A stretch of DNA of 64,000 nucleotides from Sphagnum magellanicum (Eukaryota > Streptophyta > Sphagnopsida > Sphagnales > Sphagnaceae): positions 3,395,780-3,459,779 of the forward strand of contig CM038911.1 of NCBI GenBank assembly GCA_021904315.1, written 5' to 3'. Below are positions 14,645-28,675 of this stretch, piece after piece. Position numbers and translations under genes: made by a program. The first letter of the stretch is position 1. Every line of letters begins with the position of its first letter. The notes under the pieces were generated by a model. It worked only from the letters and a program-made list of their open reading frames with translations. It was not told where the DNA came from and made no database searches.

Positions 14645-17580
14645 ATGCTTAATGGAGTCTGTCTTTGTCCTCTGGATGTCTCTTAATAAGCTTCACTGTA
14701 TGTTGCCACTGAAGCGTCTCGTACTCTAAGAGGCCATCCCATACAAGCTTTCCCAATTTGGCATCATGGCAATTGGTGCTATTGAAAACCAGATTCTTCC
14801 TCTCAATCCATATAGCCCATAAAGTAATTCCTCCGAATAGAGTCCACAAGGAATTGAATTTCCTAAGATTGCTAGGTAGCCACTTGTTAAAGCAGCATTG
14901 TTCTATGCTAAGAGCCTTCCAGGTGCAACCTGGGCTGGTACAGAAAGGTCGTTGCTAGCTTTCCTTGCTCTTGGACAATGCCAAAACCTTTGGGAAGTAG
15001 ATTTGGGTTATGCAAAGTCACAAGAGGGACACTCAATTTGAATACTACGATTAGCTTTAGCTCTCCATGTGTTGATGGCAAGGACTTGGTGTCACAGTGG
15101 GCAAATAAAATCGAAGTCTTTTCTAGCTCTTTTCTTTACCCATATATCCTTCCATTTTAATTGGATGTTGGGGGGAGCACTTATTGCCATTTTCTAGGTA
15201 TGCTCTAAGTGAGGGTTTTGGGTTCACTTTTTGCCGCCTTAGTTTGGTGTTGTATCTCAATAATGCTACTTGCTAATGTCACTTCCATAATGGAGGATCA
15301 AATGTTAATTCTGGGATGGTTACATAAAATAGCCTCAACAATAATTCATGAGCTCTTTCTCTGACGCAACTTTCACCCTTTTCAAGGTATTGATGATTTG
15401 CATGGGTTGCAGCAACCTAGATCGAACCCCTACTTCATAGGCTTTTATACCACTGGGGATCTCAACGCCCCTTTGGGGGTAAGCTCCCAAGATAGGGTGA
15501 ATCTCTTTGGTTATGCAAAAGATTACTATCAAGTTTGCTGGAAGAGTGTATTTGTAGATGCTTAGCCATTCTCCAACTCTTGTCTCCAGTGTAGGCTCCT
15601 GAAGTTCTTCCACTCAACTTGGAAGCATCACTCTTCACAATTCTGAACCAAATACATTTTTCACCATCCTTGAGCTTGAATTTTTCCCTTGCCTCTGTCC
15701 ATTGGTAGAATCTACTAAGTTTTTCTGTTACACAATTCCCCCACTTAATAATAATCCTGCTTGATGCAATTATTGGGCTCATAAGATGGAAATCCCCAAA
15801 TTCTCCACCTACAAAGGTGTTACCCCGCACCACGCACCTACTTGTTGGATAGATTCTACCTGACTAAGGGGAAATTGGATATCAGCTCGCATTTGTTTTC
15901 AAGCCTTCATGATCATAATCCAAACTTCAGGCCTAGGTGAAAAGAAATGTTTGATTGACCAACGCCCAATTTAGATCCAACTCCCCCCTAATATTTTGTG
16001 AGGTCTTACAACACGCCAATTTGAACCTTGATAGAGCTTTGAGTCACTTGGTTCAAGTGCAAACAATACCCACTTACAAAGTAAAGCAAAAAGTGCCTCC
16101 CCAAGATTGATCAAACCAAATCTACCAATTTTTTTAATGCTTGTAGCAATCAAATCAATTCATTCTCGTTCATTCTAATCTAAGTATGATGTTCATTTCT
16201 TAACCATAAAAAGTTTCATATAAGTGTTTTGCATTTGTTCACTACCTTCTTGGACAACACCCCCCCCCCCCCCCCCCCCCCCATATATTTAATAAAAACA
16301 ATAGAAAGGAAATTAGTATTCAATTAATACTCACCCCTCTCATCTTGCTAGCAATAGATGCACTACACGTCAATATTTTAGCTTCTTTCTAATTTTTTCT
16401 AGAAGAAACTCATCGACCTATTTCATATAAGTAGGACTCCTAATTTAAATAAATCCTCATCACTTGCCCATCTCCAATTGAAAATTTCAATCCAATTTGG
16501 TCTGCTCTAACATTTTGTATTTTCAAAATGCTATCAACTCCTCCTAGTTAAAATCTCTAATCCACCAATGGATAAGAACAATTTTAACAAATTGTACACA
16601 TTCCACAAGTTCTCTTCATCCCTTATGACTAAAATTGTTCTGTCATGTGCATATTGCGACAAGGTTTGTTGTTCTACTCCTACTAGCAAAGTGATGACTT
16701 TGATTTCCCACAATCTTTGAACTTCTTTCATCATGTAGTTTAAACCTCTCTACAATGATAAATAGTTAAGGGGCCAATGGGCACCCTTGCCTAATTCCTC
16801 TCTCAATTTCCAAAGCATTTGTTATATTGTGATTCAAGCAAATTAACACTTAGCATTTTGGAGTAACAATCTCACCATACCAATGAAAGTTTCTTGCCAT
16901 GCCCATCTTACTTTGTCATAAGCTTTGGCAAAATCCAACTTGAGAAAAACCAATGATTAGTTAAACCTCATGTCAATAGTTTTGTAAGGTAAAATGACAT
17001 TGTCCACGATATATTTAGGGGGAAAAAAACAAATTGATTTGCATCAATCACTTCCATAAAAATTAGTTGCAATGTCAATTATAAGGCTTTAACAAAACTT
17101 TTGTAAAAGACATTTAAAAATAATCCAACACCAACTATTTAAGTTCTCCTTCTCATTTGATTTAAACAAAAGGGTTTTAAAAATTTTATTCACTCTATTG
17201 GGCAAACATCCTTCTTTGATTGCTACCTCTATCATTTTGAAAATTTCTTCCTCAATTATACCCAAACAAATGTGTAAAATTTAATCACAAACTTGTTCAA
17301 GCTTAGGGACTTGCCTTTGGCCATGGATCTAAAAACTAGATGAACCTCTTTTAATGAAATTGGTTTGCTAAACATGAATTCATCACATTGCAAATAATTC
17401 CTTGTGATGGATTTAGGTGCATTAACCCTTAGTTTTTCTTGTTTAAGGGATAACTTCCCAACTTTGTATAACTTACTATAAAAGCTACAACAAATCTTTT
17501 CCAAATGTTCTTTTTTAGTTACAACAACCTTGTTTGTGTCCTTGAGAATAGAAATCATTGTCTTACTAGGTTTTGTTTTA
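14645..17580 (-). mobile_element. Decayed LINE-type (non-LTR) retrotransposon, reverse transcriptase part
   Basis: Read on the minus strand, this stretch carries fragments of a plant LINE ORF2 in the expected order. Near 17,560-17,260 a segment resembles the region before the RT domain and ends in a MAKGKS-like sequence where LINEs have MAKGKAPG. Near 16,730-16,540 a segment contains SQYAHD where the active RT has SQYADD. At 16,150-15,340 come downstream pieces such as GRFGLINLGEALFALLCKWV. At 14,849-14,650 comes the C-terminal zinc-binding RVT region (LWAIWIERKNLVFN). Frames are broken many times and the catalytic Asp-Asp pair is altered, so the copy is dead. The 5' ORF1, poly(A) tail and target duplications were not identified; both ends are approximate. 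Confidence 0.8.
16260..16282. repeat. Poly-C homopolymer, 23 nt
   Basis: An uninterrupted run of 23 C residues lies inside the LINE remnant, in otherwise AT-rich sequence. It could be real (G-quadruplex-capable on the other strand) or an assembly/sequencing artefact. Confidence 0.9.
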
Positions 17581-20500
17581 ACTATTAAGAATAATTATTT
17601 GATGACTACATTAGTACTAAAGGTATAAGACTACTATACATAGCTTAAATAAATATATTGAATGTACTAATGTGGGTATGTATTAACTTGAGCCATGATT
17701 TTATGACATGTGTCCATTCTGTACATTATTGGTTACATGTTAGTTGAATGAACAATCATATGACCCAAAGATTAAATAATATTAATTTTGTAGTTGCAAG
17801 CACAACCAATTTAGTTGTGAATGACATGTAGTTGCATGTAGTTGCAAAATGATTAATTGTAAATGACATGAGTTCTACAAGTGTTTTGTGAGTTTTATAA
17901 AAAAATTATCTTGTGATTATTCCTTAAGTTGACTTCAATAATCATTTTTTCATTTGCAAATGGTGTCGCATTTTTTTCCAAGGCTTTCTACTATCATTTT
18001 ACTTCCTCTTAATTTCCTTGGAGACCAAATCATGAGTGCAACATCCTCAACACCTACTTGACATTGTTCTTTTGGCAAATTATCCTAATTTGAATTTGTT
18101 TAAATGTGTAGGCTATCTACACTTTCATCTTGCTACCTAAATGGGAATTTTTTATGTTCCTTAGTCTCTTTATTCATCTTTCCAACTTGCAACACAATTT
18201 TGATTTCTTAAATATGGGAAAAGGTTTGAATAATAGACCTTTCACATTTGTAAAAAAAGTTTGACTTTTACCTTTTTATTTCTAATGTCTTTTGTTGTAA
18301 CATTTGCCCTAAAATAGATGCCTTAAAGCATATTTCATGAGGTCATTTTTTTCTTTTAGCTTTTGCAATTTACTTTATGTTTGATTTTTTTCCATCATCT
18401 CTATTTTTGTTTCACCTTTCATTCCTTTAGAGCTCCATTCTTTCCTTGCATGTTTCATTTTCTCACATTTTGTTTCATTTCTCATTATTTTGGAATTCTC
18501 ATTCTTTCATTGTCTCATGGTCACAATTGTGCTTTAGAGTTTAAATGTGTTCTTTAATTTTAGAGCTTTGTTAGTTTGTTTTTACAACACTCAAATGAAT
18601 TTTCTTTGGTTTGTGACTATAAGATCACAATGATTTATATTGACATGTTCAAATTTCTTCTTCACATATGCCAATATTAAACACTTCCAAGTTTTCTATC
18701 TTGTTGGATGTTGTTGAAGTGCCTTTTGCTCCAACGTGTGAAGGCTATTATTTGTTTTCGTGTTGCTTAGAAATCATAAAGATTTTCTTTTTCTCCATTT
18801 GTGCCATCATCAAAACACAATTTTCTTATTCAGTCCCAATTTGTTATTATCTTTTCTTTGTGCCATTTTTCATTTTTTCATGTTTCTTTTTTGCGAAAGT
18901 TTGTTATTTGTAACAATGTTTTACCTTTTTTCCTTTATGTGTAGGTGTCTTTCAATAGTTTTTTGTTGCTTTGTGTTTTTTTCATCTTGAACATCATGTG
19001 TTTTTTCAATTTACAAAATTGTTTTTATTCTTTCTTTTGACATACACTCTAAGTTTCTCTTTTTCTCCTTGTTTTTTTTAAAAAATTCAATGTTCCATAA
19101 TGATGAACCAACTTCCAAAAAGCCTTATAGTGAGTCTTTTAAAGAAATTGTTGATGAAACTTTCAATAAATTTACATCTAACGTTGATGTTGAGGTAGCT
19201 TTTAGATCTAAATTTAAAAATTTTGGTTTTGTTACAACATGTACACCTTTTCCTTATAATTTTGAAGTAATTGGTCTTATGTGGTTTAATGATGGCTTTA
19301 CATTTACTTATATTCACCTGAATTGTTTGAATCACTTCAATTTTTTACAATTAATATTGATGTTATTATTTTTGCAAATTTTTACATTCTTTTAATGTCT
19401 CTGGATCTAGAAAACGTTGATGTCCTTGCTACATTTGCATTTGATTTTAGTAATCAATATTTTTGTCCTAGCTCTCCTATTGTTATAATATATTATAATG
19501 TATTTGTTGCAATTGATTATGACTTTCTTATTAGTGAGGTTTTCTCAATGTTTCATTTTCTGGATGGTGGTGAGAGAAAGCTAAAGAACGTCAATAAAAG
19601 TGGCCATAAAGCCAACAAACATGTTGAAATTTGGGCTATGAATGCATTTGAAAAGTGAAGGAAGTTTTATGGTCATGATATTGAAAGATTTATTGCATAT
19701 TGGTTTGAAAATGAGGAGGTGGTAATGAAACATATGGATATGTTATCTTTGTTTGTTTTTGAAATCCCCAAAAAGGTTGGAAATTTATACCTTCCAACCA
19801 AGTGTGCATTCTAATTCAATTTGTGATTTTAGTTTTTTGGAATTGTAATCCTTTGTTTTAGGCTGTTGTTGTGTTGTTTTGTCTTTTTATTTTTCCATTT
19901 TTTTTTCTCCAAATTATTGTATTTTGTTTACTAGGTATCATTATAACTATATTCTATTGTAATGTAACTTTTAGTTCCTAATAAAAAGTATTAACAAGTT
20001 GATAATACAAATGCAAAATTAAACAATTGTTGAAAATGCATAGTTCTAATAGTTTCATTTAATATTTCACTAACTTGAGGTATCATCAAGTTAAGATTAT
20101 AAGTAATGAAGTTGCATTTTGAGTTTCTAATGCTCATGTTGGAAATTTGATCAAGAAATTTAATGTGCTTTTTATATTTAAGGAAGAATGGAAGATGTTA
20201 ACAAAACTTTTCAACTAACTTTTCCCTTTGGATTAAACTTTAAATTTGGGTATTTTTGTGTGAAATTATTTTTCATCAAAGGGTGTTTTAAACTTTGCCA
20301 TGTCAATTTTGAAAAGTTTTTTTTAATGTCCCTATTTCTAGGGTTGTTTTTAGGTTTTTCCAAAGGGTTTTTAAAAATTGGAAGATTAATATTACAGGAT
20401 GTTCCAAGAATTAGCATAAACTTACCATTGACTACCTTATCAATGATGTCATTATAATGTCAAGGAGTTGGCCAATCAATGTGCCATTGTTTGGCTTAAT

Positions 20501-23500
20501 GGTAAGTCAAGTCCTTATTCATTGTTTTTATGCCTTAAACCTGAGTGGAAAAACAAAAATGAAGTTTGGCTTACTACCTTTCCAATTGGTTGTAATCAAC
20601 TATGATTAATTATTGATAATTTGACATTTGACTTTCTTCCTTGAAAGAAAAAATCATGCCCAACAAGATTGGAAGTGGGATGGGGATTATATGAATCGAT
20701 GAAATTTTCAATCCATTAGAGTATGGGATGGAGATGATGAATCATCAAGACCCAATCTCATATAGCCTAAAGTTAAATTTTCCCCATTTTTATTTTTTTC
20801 CCTTGCCTTATCGTGTTTTGCATTTGATTTTCTATTTTTTCCTTTTTTGTTTCATTCATTTGCTATTCTTTTTAAATCCAAGTGCTTTCATTTGTGGTTT
20901 TCAATTTTTTTTTTCATTTTTTTGTTTACAAATATAATCAAATCAAAAAACATTTGAGAAATAAAGCTTTGCAGTGAATTGTCAATAGGGAGTTAAAGGG
21001 CACTACTTTCCTATGTTATGATGAAGCTTTCATTAAAGAGAAAGAAGCATTTGAAAAAATGAAGATAAATGGTATTTTTATTTCTTGTTTTCTAGTCTTC
21101 ATTTCTTTTTTGTTTTTTTGGTTTGTTGGATTCTAATTGTTCTTTTGGTGTGTAGAATGTTCATGTTGAAGATAATGATGTTTATCCCTTATTAGGAAAT
21201 TAGATAGTGTTGTTGATCCATTGTTTTTGTTCATGTGGGAATGAATATTTTTTTCTTTACATTTATTTTTAGTTAGTGTTTTGTTTTTGTAAGAAGCTCT
21301 TGTTGAAAATCAAACTGATATGGCACCTTTCAATTCCATTGTTGTTGTTAATGAAAGTCCGTGAACTACTATTTGTTGTTAGTATTATGGCTTTGAAATC
21401 AAAAGTTTATATTATTGTTAATCTTACCTCATGGTTGAAAGTTTTTACTATGATGATGTTGCTCAAAAGAAGACTATAGTGCAAGCTTAAAATTCAAGTG
21501 AATCCATTGTTGATGTTGATGATAACTTCTTTAATTAAATGTTTGATTTCAGATTTCCTAAAAACAAACCATAGTTAAATCCATCCATGGTCAATAATCA
21601 CTAAAGGTTCTCAATGTAACATGTCCAAACAAGTTTTTAGTCATGTTGTCAAGATTGCCCAATAATAATTAACTTTATTGTTGATCCAAAATCCATTTCT
21701 AGTTTGACATCAAATGCAATCGACAAAATAATATGATTTTGTTTTGATTATTTTGAACTTTCACTTGAACTCATCATACATTAAATTTGCAAATTCATGG
21801 TTGATACATGTGTAGATTTGCAATTGATTCATTTTTTATGTCTTTGTTACAATTGTTGGCCCATGGAAGATTCATGGTTGGTTCAATATTTATGGTAAAT
21901 AATAAACTTTGATTGTATAAATGGTGTGACATAAAACTATAATTTAAAAAATTTAAGGCAAAGCTTGTAAGTTGTGTGACATAAAATTAAAGAACTAAAA
22001 AAATTAGAATAAAAAGATAATATTAAAAAAAGAAAATTAAAAAAAGAAGAATGATAAAGACAAAAAGGAAAAAGGATCAAAGATTAAAAATTAAAGATTA
22101 AAAAATTAAAAAATTAAAAAAGATGAAAACTAAAACTATACCTTCCAAAATCTAAAAGGCCCAATCGATAGGCTATGTTAGGCCTTCCAAATTTTAGAAA
22201 GTGAAGTGCAGAATTTAGGCCAAGGAGGTGTGTAAAAAAGGTTTTGGAGGAGGGTCAACATAATTTGAAAGTTTTTTGTAACTCAATTTTGTTGGATCTT
22301 ATTCGCCTTGTCATCAACCAAAGTTGGGTATCTTGTAAAGGACTTTTTGTTTTAAAATGTGTGATATTTTCCCATTTAATGTGTTAAGTTGTTATATTAA
22401 TGACCACAATCCACATTTGTTAGTTGAGAAAACCTAAAACTTCTTTAAGTGTCCCACTATATTTTAGAACCCATAGTTATCAAGTTAGGGTCTAGGTTAG
22501 GATTAGAGTTTAAGGCAAAAGTTAGGTTTTGTAAACAATAAATAGTTTAAAAACTTTCAATTTATTTAATTTGTGACCTTAATAAAAAATCAATTAAAAA
22601 TATTTGATTACAATGATATCAAAGCGAACCATTTAACAAATAGGTATTTGGGATAGAAAAAAAAGTAGACTTTAAAAAACCTCCATGGTTATTTGATTTT
22701 AATTATTTTTTAAAAAATCAGCATCAAGTGATGTTTTAAATTTAAAAATTGATGTTTGCCCCACATGTAAAAGGTGAAGGTGAGTGTTTTTGCACTTGAT
22801 AAGGGTATCCTAAGTCCTTTTGATTTGCATATCATCATAGCCTCATGGTTTATAAATGTCTAATTCATGATTCTTTTCCTATTATAAATCAAATATTAGC
22901 CAATGTGTAGGGTAAGGATTAGACATAGGTTTGCACCCAATTACCATTTCACTTAACACCTTTTTCTTGTGATGCCCTCGACTAAGGGCTTTATTCCACA
23001 CATAGTATTATCAAAATTTGAAAAAACATGGAAAATGTTGGTGGGAAAACAAATAATGCCTCCATGAAATAGAATTTTGTATGATTTCTCAAAAGTCAAA
23101 TTTTGGTGTAGAACATGTTTGAATACACAAAAACATTTCAATAAGTTTTTATCAATGGGGGGAAGTCCTAACATGCAGAGGCCTTTATTTGGAGAATTGG
23201 ATGTTTTATAAATTAAAAGGAATAGAAAATTTTAATTAGATATCCTTTGAATGCGACAACACTTGAGTGATAAAGCTCTATAGGATCAAAGGAACATATT
23301 CTTAAACTTTTTATTACCTTCTTAATTACATCTAGAGTAAGGGTCTTGAGGGATTAGCATGTTTCGACTTTACTTTTAATGAGCCCACTAGTTTTGGTTT
23401 AGGCAATTCAACAATCCATAGACATCCACCCATGACAATCATTAATTTGACTTTCCAACACTAGACAAAACCAATGTCCTTCATAAGTAACACCTCAAGT

Positions 23501-24150
23501 GAGAAAGCTAAAAAATAACATCATAAACCCAACCACATTCCAACAACCATCAAATTTGTCCCCAACAAGATAATTTGCAACAAAACCTACATGATTTGAG
23601 ATTGTGGTAATTAACAAGGTAGAATTTTCTATCTAGATGTATCATTAGAAAATTCCCAGAACAACAAAGGTTTTTGAAGCTAATTTTCCTTTTGAAACAC
23701 CCATGATAGTGTATACTTTTTCTCCATGTATCATAAAATAAACACATTTCCCAACAAGTTCCCAAGACAACCCAAACCCATCACAAGTTGAATTGCTTTG
23801 GATTGTTTTCAAAAAATTTAGAATGTTTCATTAATTCCCATTACTACAAATTATGGTTTTTTAAGAGGTTCAAATTGACTAACCTTATCATTTTTGACTA
23901 ATGGACATGTGCATTTGATTAAAGGCCAAAGGTTCAAACGACACATGTATTTATTGACCAATCAATTTGACTATAACGGATTATTTGATTAGACACACAT
24001 AGTCAAGTTGTATAACTTTAATCAAAATGGCTAATGGTCTTTAGTTAGTTGATTAATTAATCAACATGGCTAATGATTTTTAGTCAAGTTAAACATTTAA
24101 TCAAAATAACTAGTGATCTTTAGTCAAATATGACATGGTTTATTACCCTA
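17581..24150. other. Very AT-rich intergenic DNA, no gene recognised
   Basis: Long T-rich stretches (18.3-19.0 and 20.7-21.3 kb) give apparently open frames rich in Phe and Leu, with no recognisable domain. An open frame at 19,069-19,395 is the most protein-like but matches nothing I know. Between 23.9 and 24.1 kb a phrase like GACTAATGG...TTTAGTCAA recurs imperfectly and leads into the repeats that follow. Confidence 0.5.
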
Positions 24151-24156
24151 TATATC

Positions 24157-24312
24157 TATTTCTTACTTACGCATCCACCTATTTATTTAGTTAATTATTT
24201 ACTTACCTACCTATCTATTTATACCTTCTCATTTACTTACTTACATACTTACTTACATAACTACCCACCTACTTACATATTATTTACCTATCTATCTAGT
24301 CACTTATCTACC
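24157..24312. repeat. Imperfect (TTAC/CTAC/CTAT)n microsatellite
   Basis: About 155 bases are made almost only of CTTA, CCTA and CTAT tetramers. It directly precedes the TTTAGCCATTA satellite and may share its origin. Confidence 0.85.
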
Positions 24313-25735
24313 TAATTTTAACCATTATGTGTAACTATTAGGTTTAGGCATTATGTTTAGCCATTAGATTTCACCAATAGATTTACCCAAAATTTTGTCA
24401 AATTTCTACCATTACATTTAATTTAAATTTAACCATTAAGTTTAGCCATTATGCTTAACCATTAGATTTGGCATTAGGTTTAACCTAAGTTGAACCATTA
24501 AATTTGGCCATGAAATATAATTTAAGTATACCCATTATGTACAACCTAGGTTTAACCATTGTGTTTAGCCATTAGATTTCATCAATAAATTTAACTAAAG
24601 TTTAACCATTATGTTTAATCATTACTTTAAGTCACTAAATTTAACAATTAGGTTTAACCATTTTGTTTAGCCATTACTTTAAGTTATTAAATTTACCCAT
24701 TAAATTTAACCATTAAGTTTAACCATTACTTTTTAAATCATAAAGTTTAGCCATTAGATTTAGCCATTAAATTTAACCAATAATTATTTTAAATCACTAA
24801 ATTTAGCCTTTAGATTTAGCCGATAATTACTTTAAATCATTAAGTTTAGCCATTAATTATTTTAAGTCATTAAGTTTAGCCATTAAATTTAGCCATTAAT
24901 TATTTTAAGTCATTAAGTTTAACCATTATTTTAAGTCATTAAGTTTAACCATTATTTTAAATCATTAAGTTTAGCCATTAATTATTTTAAGTCATTAAGT
25001 TTAACCATTATTTTAAGTCATTAAGTTTAGCCATTAAATTTAGCCATTAATTATTTTAAGTCATTAAGTTTAACCATTATTTTAAATCATTAAGTTTAGC
25101 CATTACTTTAAGTCATTAAGTTTAGGCAAGTTTAGGCATTATTTTAAGTCATTAAGTTTAGCCATTACTTTAAGTCATTAGGTTTAGCCATTAGGTTTAG
25201 CCAGTATTTTAAATAATTAGGTTTAACCATTATGTATAGCCATCATTTTAAGTCATTAGGTTTAACCATTATGTTTAGTTGTTATGTTTAGTCATTAACT
25301 TTAAGTCATTAGGTATAGCCATTATGTTTAGCCATTATTTTAAATCGTTAAGTTTAAACATTAAGTTTGGCCATTATTTTAAGTCCTTGAATTTAAACAT
25401 TAGGTTTAACCATTATTCTAAGTCATTAGGTTTAATCATTATGTTAAACCATTATTTTAAATCACTAGGTTTAGCTATTATGTTTAACCATTATTTTGAG
25501 TCATTAGGTTTAACTATTATGTTTAGCCATTAACTTTAAGTGATTAAGTTTAGCCATTAATTTAAGTCACTAGGTTTACCCAAGATCACTAGGTCTAACC
25601 ATTATTTTAAGTCATTAAATTTAATCATTATTTTAAATCACTAAGTTTAACCACTAGGTTTAACCATTACTTTAAGTCACTAAATTTAACCATTAAGTTT
25701 AATCATTATTTTAAGTCATTAAGTTTAAATGTTAG
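24313..25735. repeat. Degenerate satellite of TTTAGCCATTA / TTTAAGTCATTA units
   Basis: About 1.4 kb consists of alternating variants of TTTA(G/A)CCATTA and TTTTAAGTCATTAAG. Near-identical higher-order blocks of 25-60 bp are clearest at 24.83-25.10 kb. Base substitutions are common towards both edges and rare in the centre, as expected for unequal crossing-over. It is not the plant telomere repeat TTTAGGG. A short run of AGGTTAGGTTA-like words follows at about 25.97-26.01 kb. Confidence 0.93.
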
Positions 25736-25739
25736 GTTT

Positions 25740-28672
25740 AGTCACTAATTGTCATTTACATTTTGCCATTGTGTTTAATTATGTGAAACAAACATATGAA
25801 ATAAAAAAGTTGATAGAAGTTAAATAACTTTCATGGTGTCGTCCATTGGTAAGGATTTGATTTATCATTGCAAAGGTTTAGGGTTCAATTCCTTACACTT
25901 ACAACCTATGTGCATGTTTAGAAAGTTAAAGTAAAGAGGTTAGATTAAAGTAGCTTGGTGAAGTTATGTTAGGTTAGGTTAAGTTGGTTAGGCTAGGTTA
26001 GGCTAGCACCTACCTATCTAAAAGCCTTTTTTTGACCTACCTAAACCTATTTATGACCTAACTACCTATCTACTTATTAATTTTCTAAATAATAATTTAG
26101 AAAATAATTTTAATTTGGGTATAAAATTGACCCAATCAAATGGTCTGCTATCTACTAATCAAATGGTCCACTATCTACTAGTCATTTTGTTAGTTGTTCT
26201 GCTAGTCAAAATGACAAGGTATAATTAATCAAAATGGACAGTGTCAAAATCGATTTGTCCAAAATGGCACCTTAGTCAAATTGACCAATGTCATTTTTGG
26301 GTCCTTTTTGACCAATTTCCCTAGTAAAAAAAACCATGATTTGTAATAATGTCCTTTAATTAGATTGGCCTAAATGTTATTTCTTTTTCTACAACTTTTC
26401 CTTTGAAACATATAATTTAACAAAATGTGATATCTCCAAAAGTTAAACTTCTACCACAGTAAAGAATTCATCCCACATTGTCCTCCTTTTATAGTCTCCA
26501 CTAGTCCTCCTTATCACCAAGTTAGTTAACATTATTTATGCAAAAGGAAAAGAATCACTTAAATTCACTAGCGTTCCATATTTTCTTTAACCTTTGATAT
26601 ACTACTAGTTTTAAAACTCCATAATGCACATCCTCCAAAACCAACACAACAATGCATCCATGATTCATATTCATTTAGAAAATAACACAAAAAACAAACA
26701 AACAAAAAATCAATGCGAAGTGTTGTTGAAATCCCAACTCACAATAATAAACATTGTGGACCATAACTTCCAAAAGAAAAAAACAAAGAAAGAAATAGAA
26801 CACAAAGTTTACATTATCTTTTTCCACTTTCACCATCAATTGTCAAACTCTTATCACCCTTCTAAGTTTCGACAATTGATGCTATTATTCCATTCAATTA
26901 AGGTTTATCAACCCGAATTTTATGCCACAATTTATGATCAACCCTGATCAAATGGAGCCAAAATTGAATGTCATTGATGAAAAAAATGGAAAAACGAATG
27001 GCAAAAAATAGATACTTAGCCTTCTTTATTTTTGACTACCTAAGAAACAAAATGTGTGCTGATTTCTTATTTAAAATAATAATTTTCAAAATCTAACCCA
27101 AAAAGGACACTAATTTTTATAAAAAAATTCACAAGAATGTGGAATGTGGTGATTTCATGAAAATTTGATGTTTTGAAAACCATCATTTTAAACACTTTGT
27201 AATATCAATCATTTTGTTTTATGCACCAATGCTTTTCTTTTTCTTTGGTGAATTTTCGGTGACAATAAATCATATGCAAATCATACAAAGGGTTTTCTTT
27301 TGCAAAAGTTGCCATATTTTGATAAACAAAATGAGAAGTCATCACATTGAAATGCTAAGTTCATGAAGATCACTAAAACAAAAGAGGATTCTAAAAGAAA
27401 ATCTACTTTCTTGGTTGACCTCTAGCTATATTAAGCTTCATCCTTTTGTGGATGATAAGATTACTAAATTTTTACATATGGTTCAAGAAATATCCAAAAA
27501 TATGCAAGGTATTTAAATTATTTTATTTTCATATTTTGTTAATACCCAAATTTGATTTAATCAATTTATGGATAATCATCACCTCCTTTACATCATGAGA
27601 TTCAAAAAAAAACTAATAAACACTCCTTGTAATCTCCATCCATATTCAACATTCAACCATGTAAAAATATTTTTCTTACCTTAAATCATTTATTTATTGA
27701 TCTTGTAACTTGATGTTAATAGTTTGACACATGCAATTACTCAAAGGTTAACTTTGGTAATTTGTTAGGTGGTGAAATTTTTTAATTTAGTAATGATTTG
27801 GTGAATCATCACCAATTAGTTATGGTTTCAATTAATGTGCATGACTCAAACATGGTGACTTATAAAATAAGTTTTTGAACAAATTAAATTGCATGACTCA
27901 AAGATGATAACTCGATATAAAAATTATGTTAAAAATTAATGTGCATGTTAAATCACATGACTTAATGTAAGACTTTAAGAATTTATTTATTTAATTTTTT
28001 TTTGCTAGTATATAAGTGAATGTTTGAAATCTTTGGAAACACCTTCATTTGATGAAAACAACTTGTTATAAAATTGCAAAGTTTTTTAGAATAGACTTGT
28101 GAACGGAATTGAAAATCTAGTTTTTAAAAGTTTCGATATAATTTGTAAGTGTGTATAATTCATGATAAAATGATGGTTGTGACATAATATTTGTGCAAAC
28201 AAGAACATAGATTTTCATAATTATGAAATAAAATACATAATTTCAATTTCGTACTCATTTGTATTCCATAATCTCAAACCACACCCAATGATAAAGATGA
28301 ATTTTAAACAATAAAAGATAAAAAGTCAAAACCTAATAATATCAAACCACTCAACTCACAAAAATCAAGACCTATTAATATTATACCACTTGGGTGATAA
28401 AATCAAAAGTTACTAGTATCAAACCATTTGGACCAATCAAGAGTAGGTATTACATTGTGCGGCTATTGTTTTTGCCAACCTCAACATATTGAGCAAAAAT
28501 GTTGAGCCAAAACCATTTCACTAAGCTTGTCACGCAAATATTTCCTGACCTTCAATTAGAGTATGCTATGTGGTGCATTGTGTTGGTGGAGATGCTCTAA
28601 TAAATTTTTTCAAAAATACAAATTTTCTCACGTTACAATATAGAGTGCATTCATCCATTCCCTTAGAGCATC
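25740..28672. other. AT-rich intergenic DNA, no gene recognised
   Basis: No coding region is supported. At 28,587-28,600 the 14-mer TGGAGATGCTCTAA is the exact inverse of the 5' end of the neighbouring MITE plus its TTA, and may be the end of a second, otherwise unrecognised, copy. Confidence 0.5.
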
Positions 28673-28675
28673 TCC

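Noticed and set aside
19069..19658. Overlapping open frames of ~110 codons in T-rich DNA
   Set aside because: They are Phe/Leu-rich by composition, with no motif, no clear start context and no homolog I can name.
24313..26010. Possible interstitial telomere repeat
   Set aside because: The unit is TTTAGCCATTA, not TTTAGGG, and the few AGGTTAGGTTA words at 25.97 kb are too short and irregular.
28587..28600. Second MITE ending just left of the complete one
   Set aside because: Only a 14-bp end matches; I could not find a partner terminus upstream.
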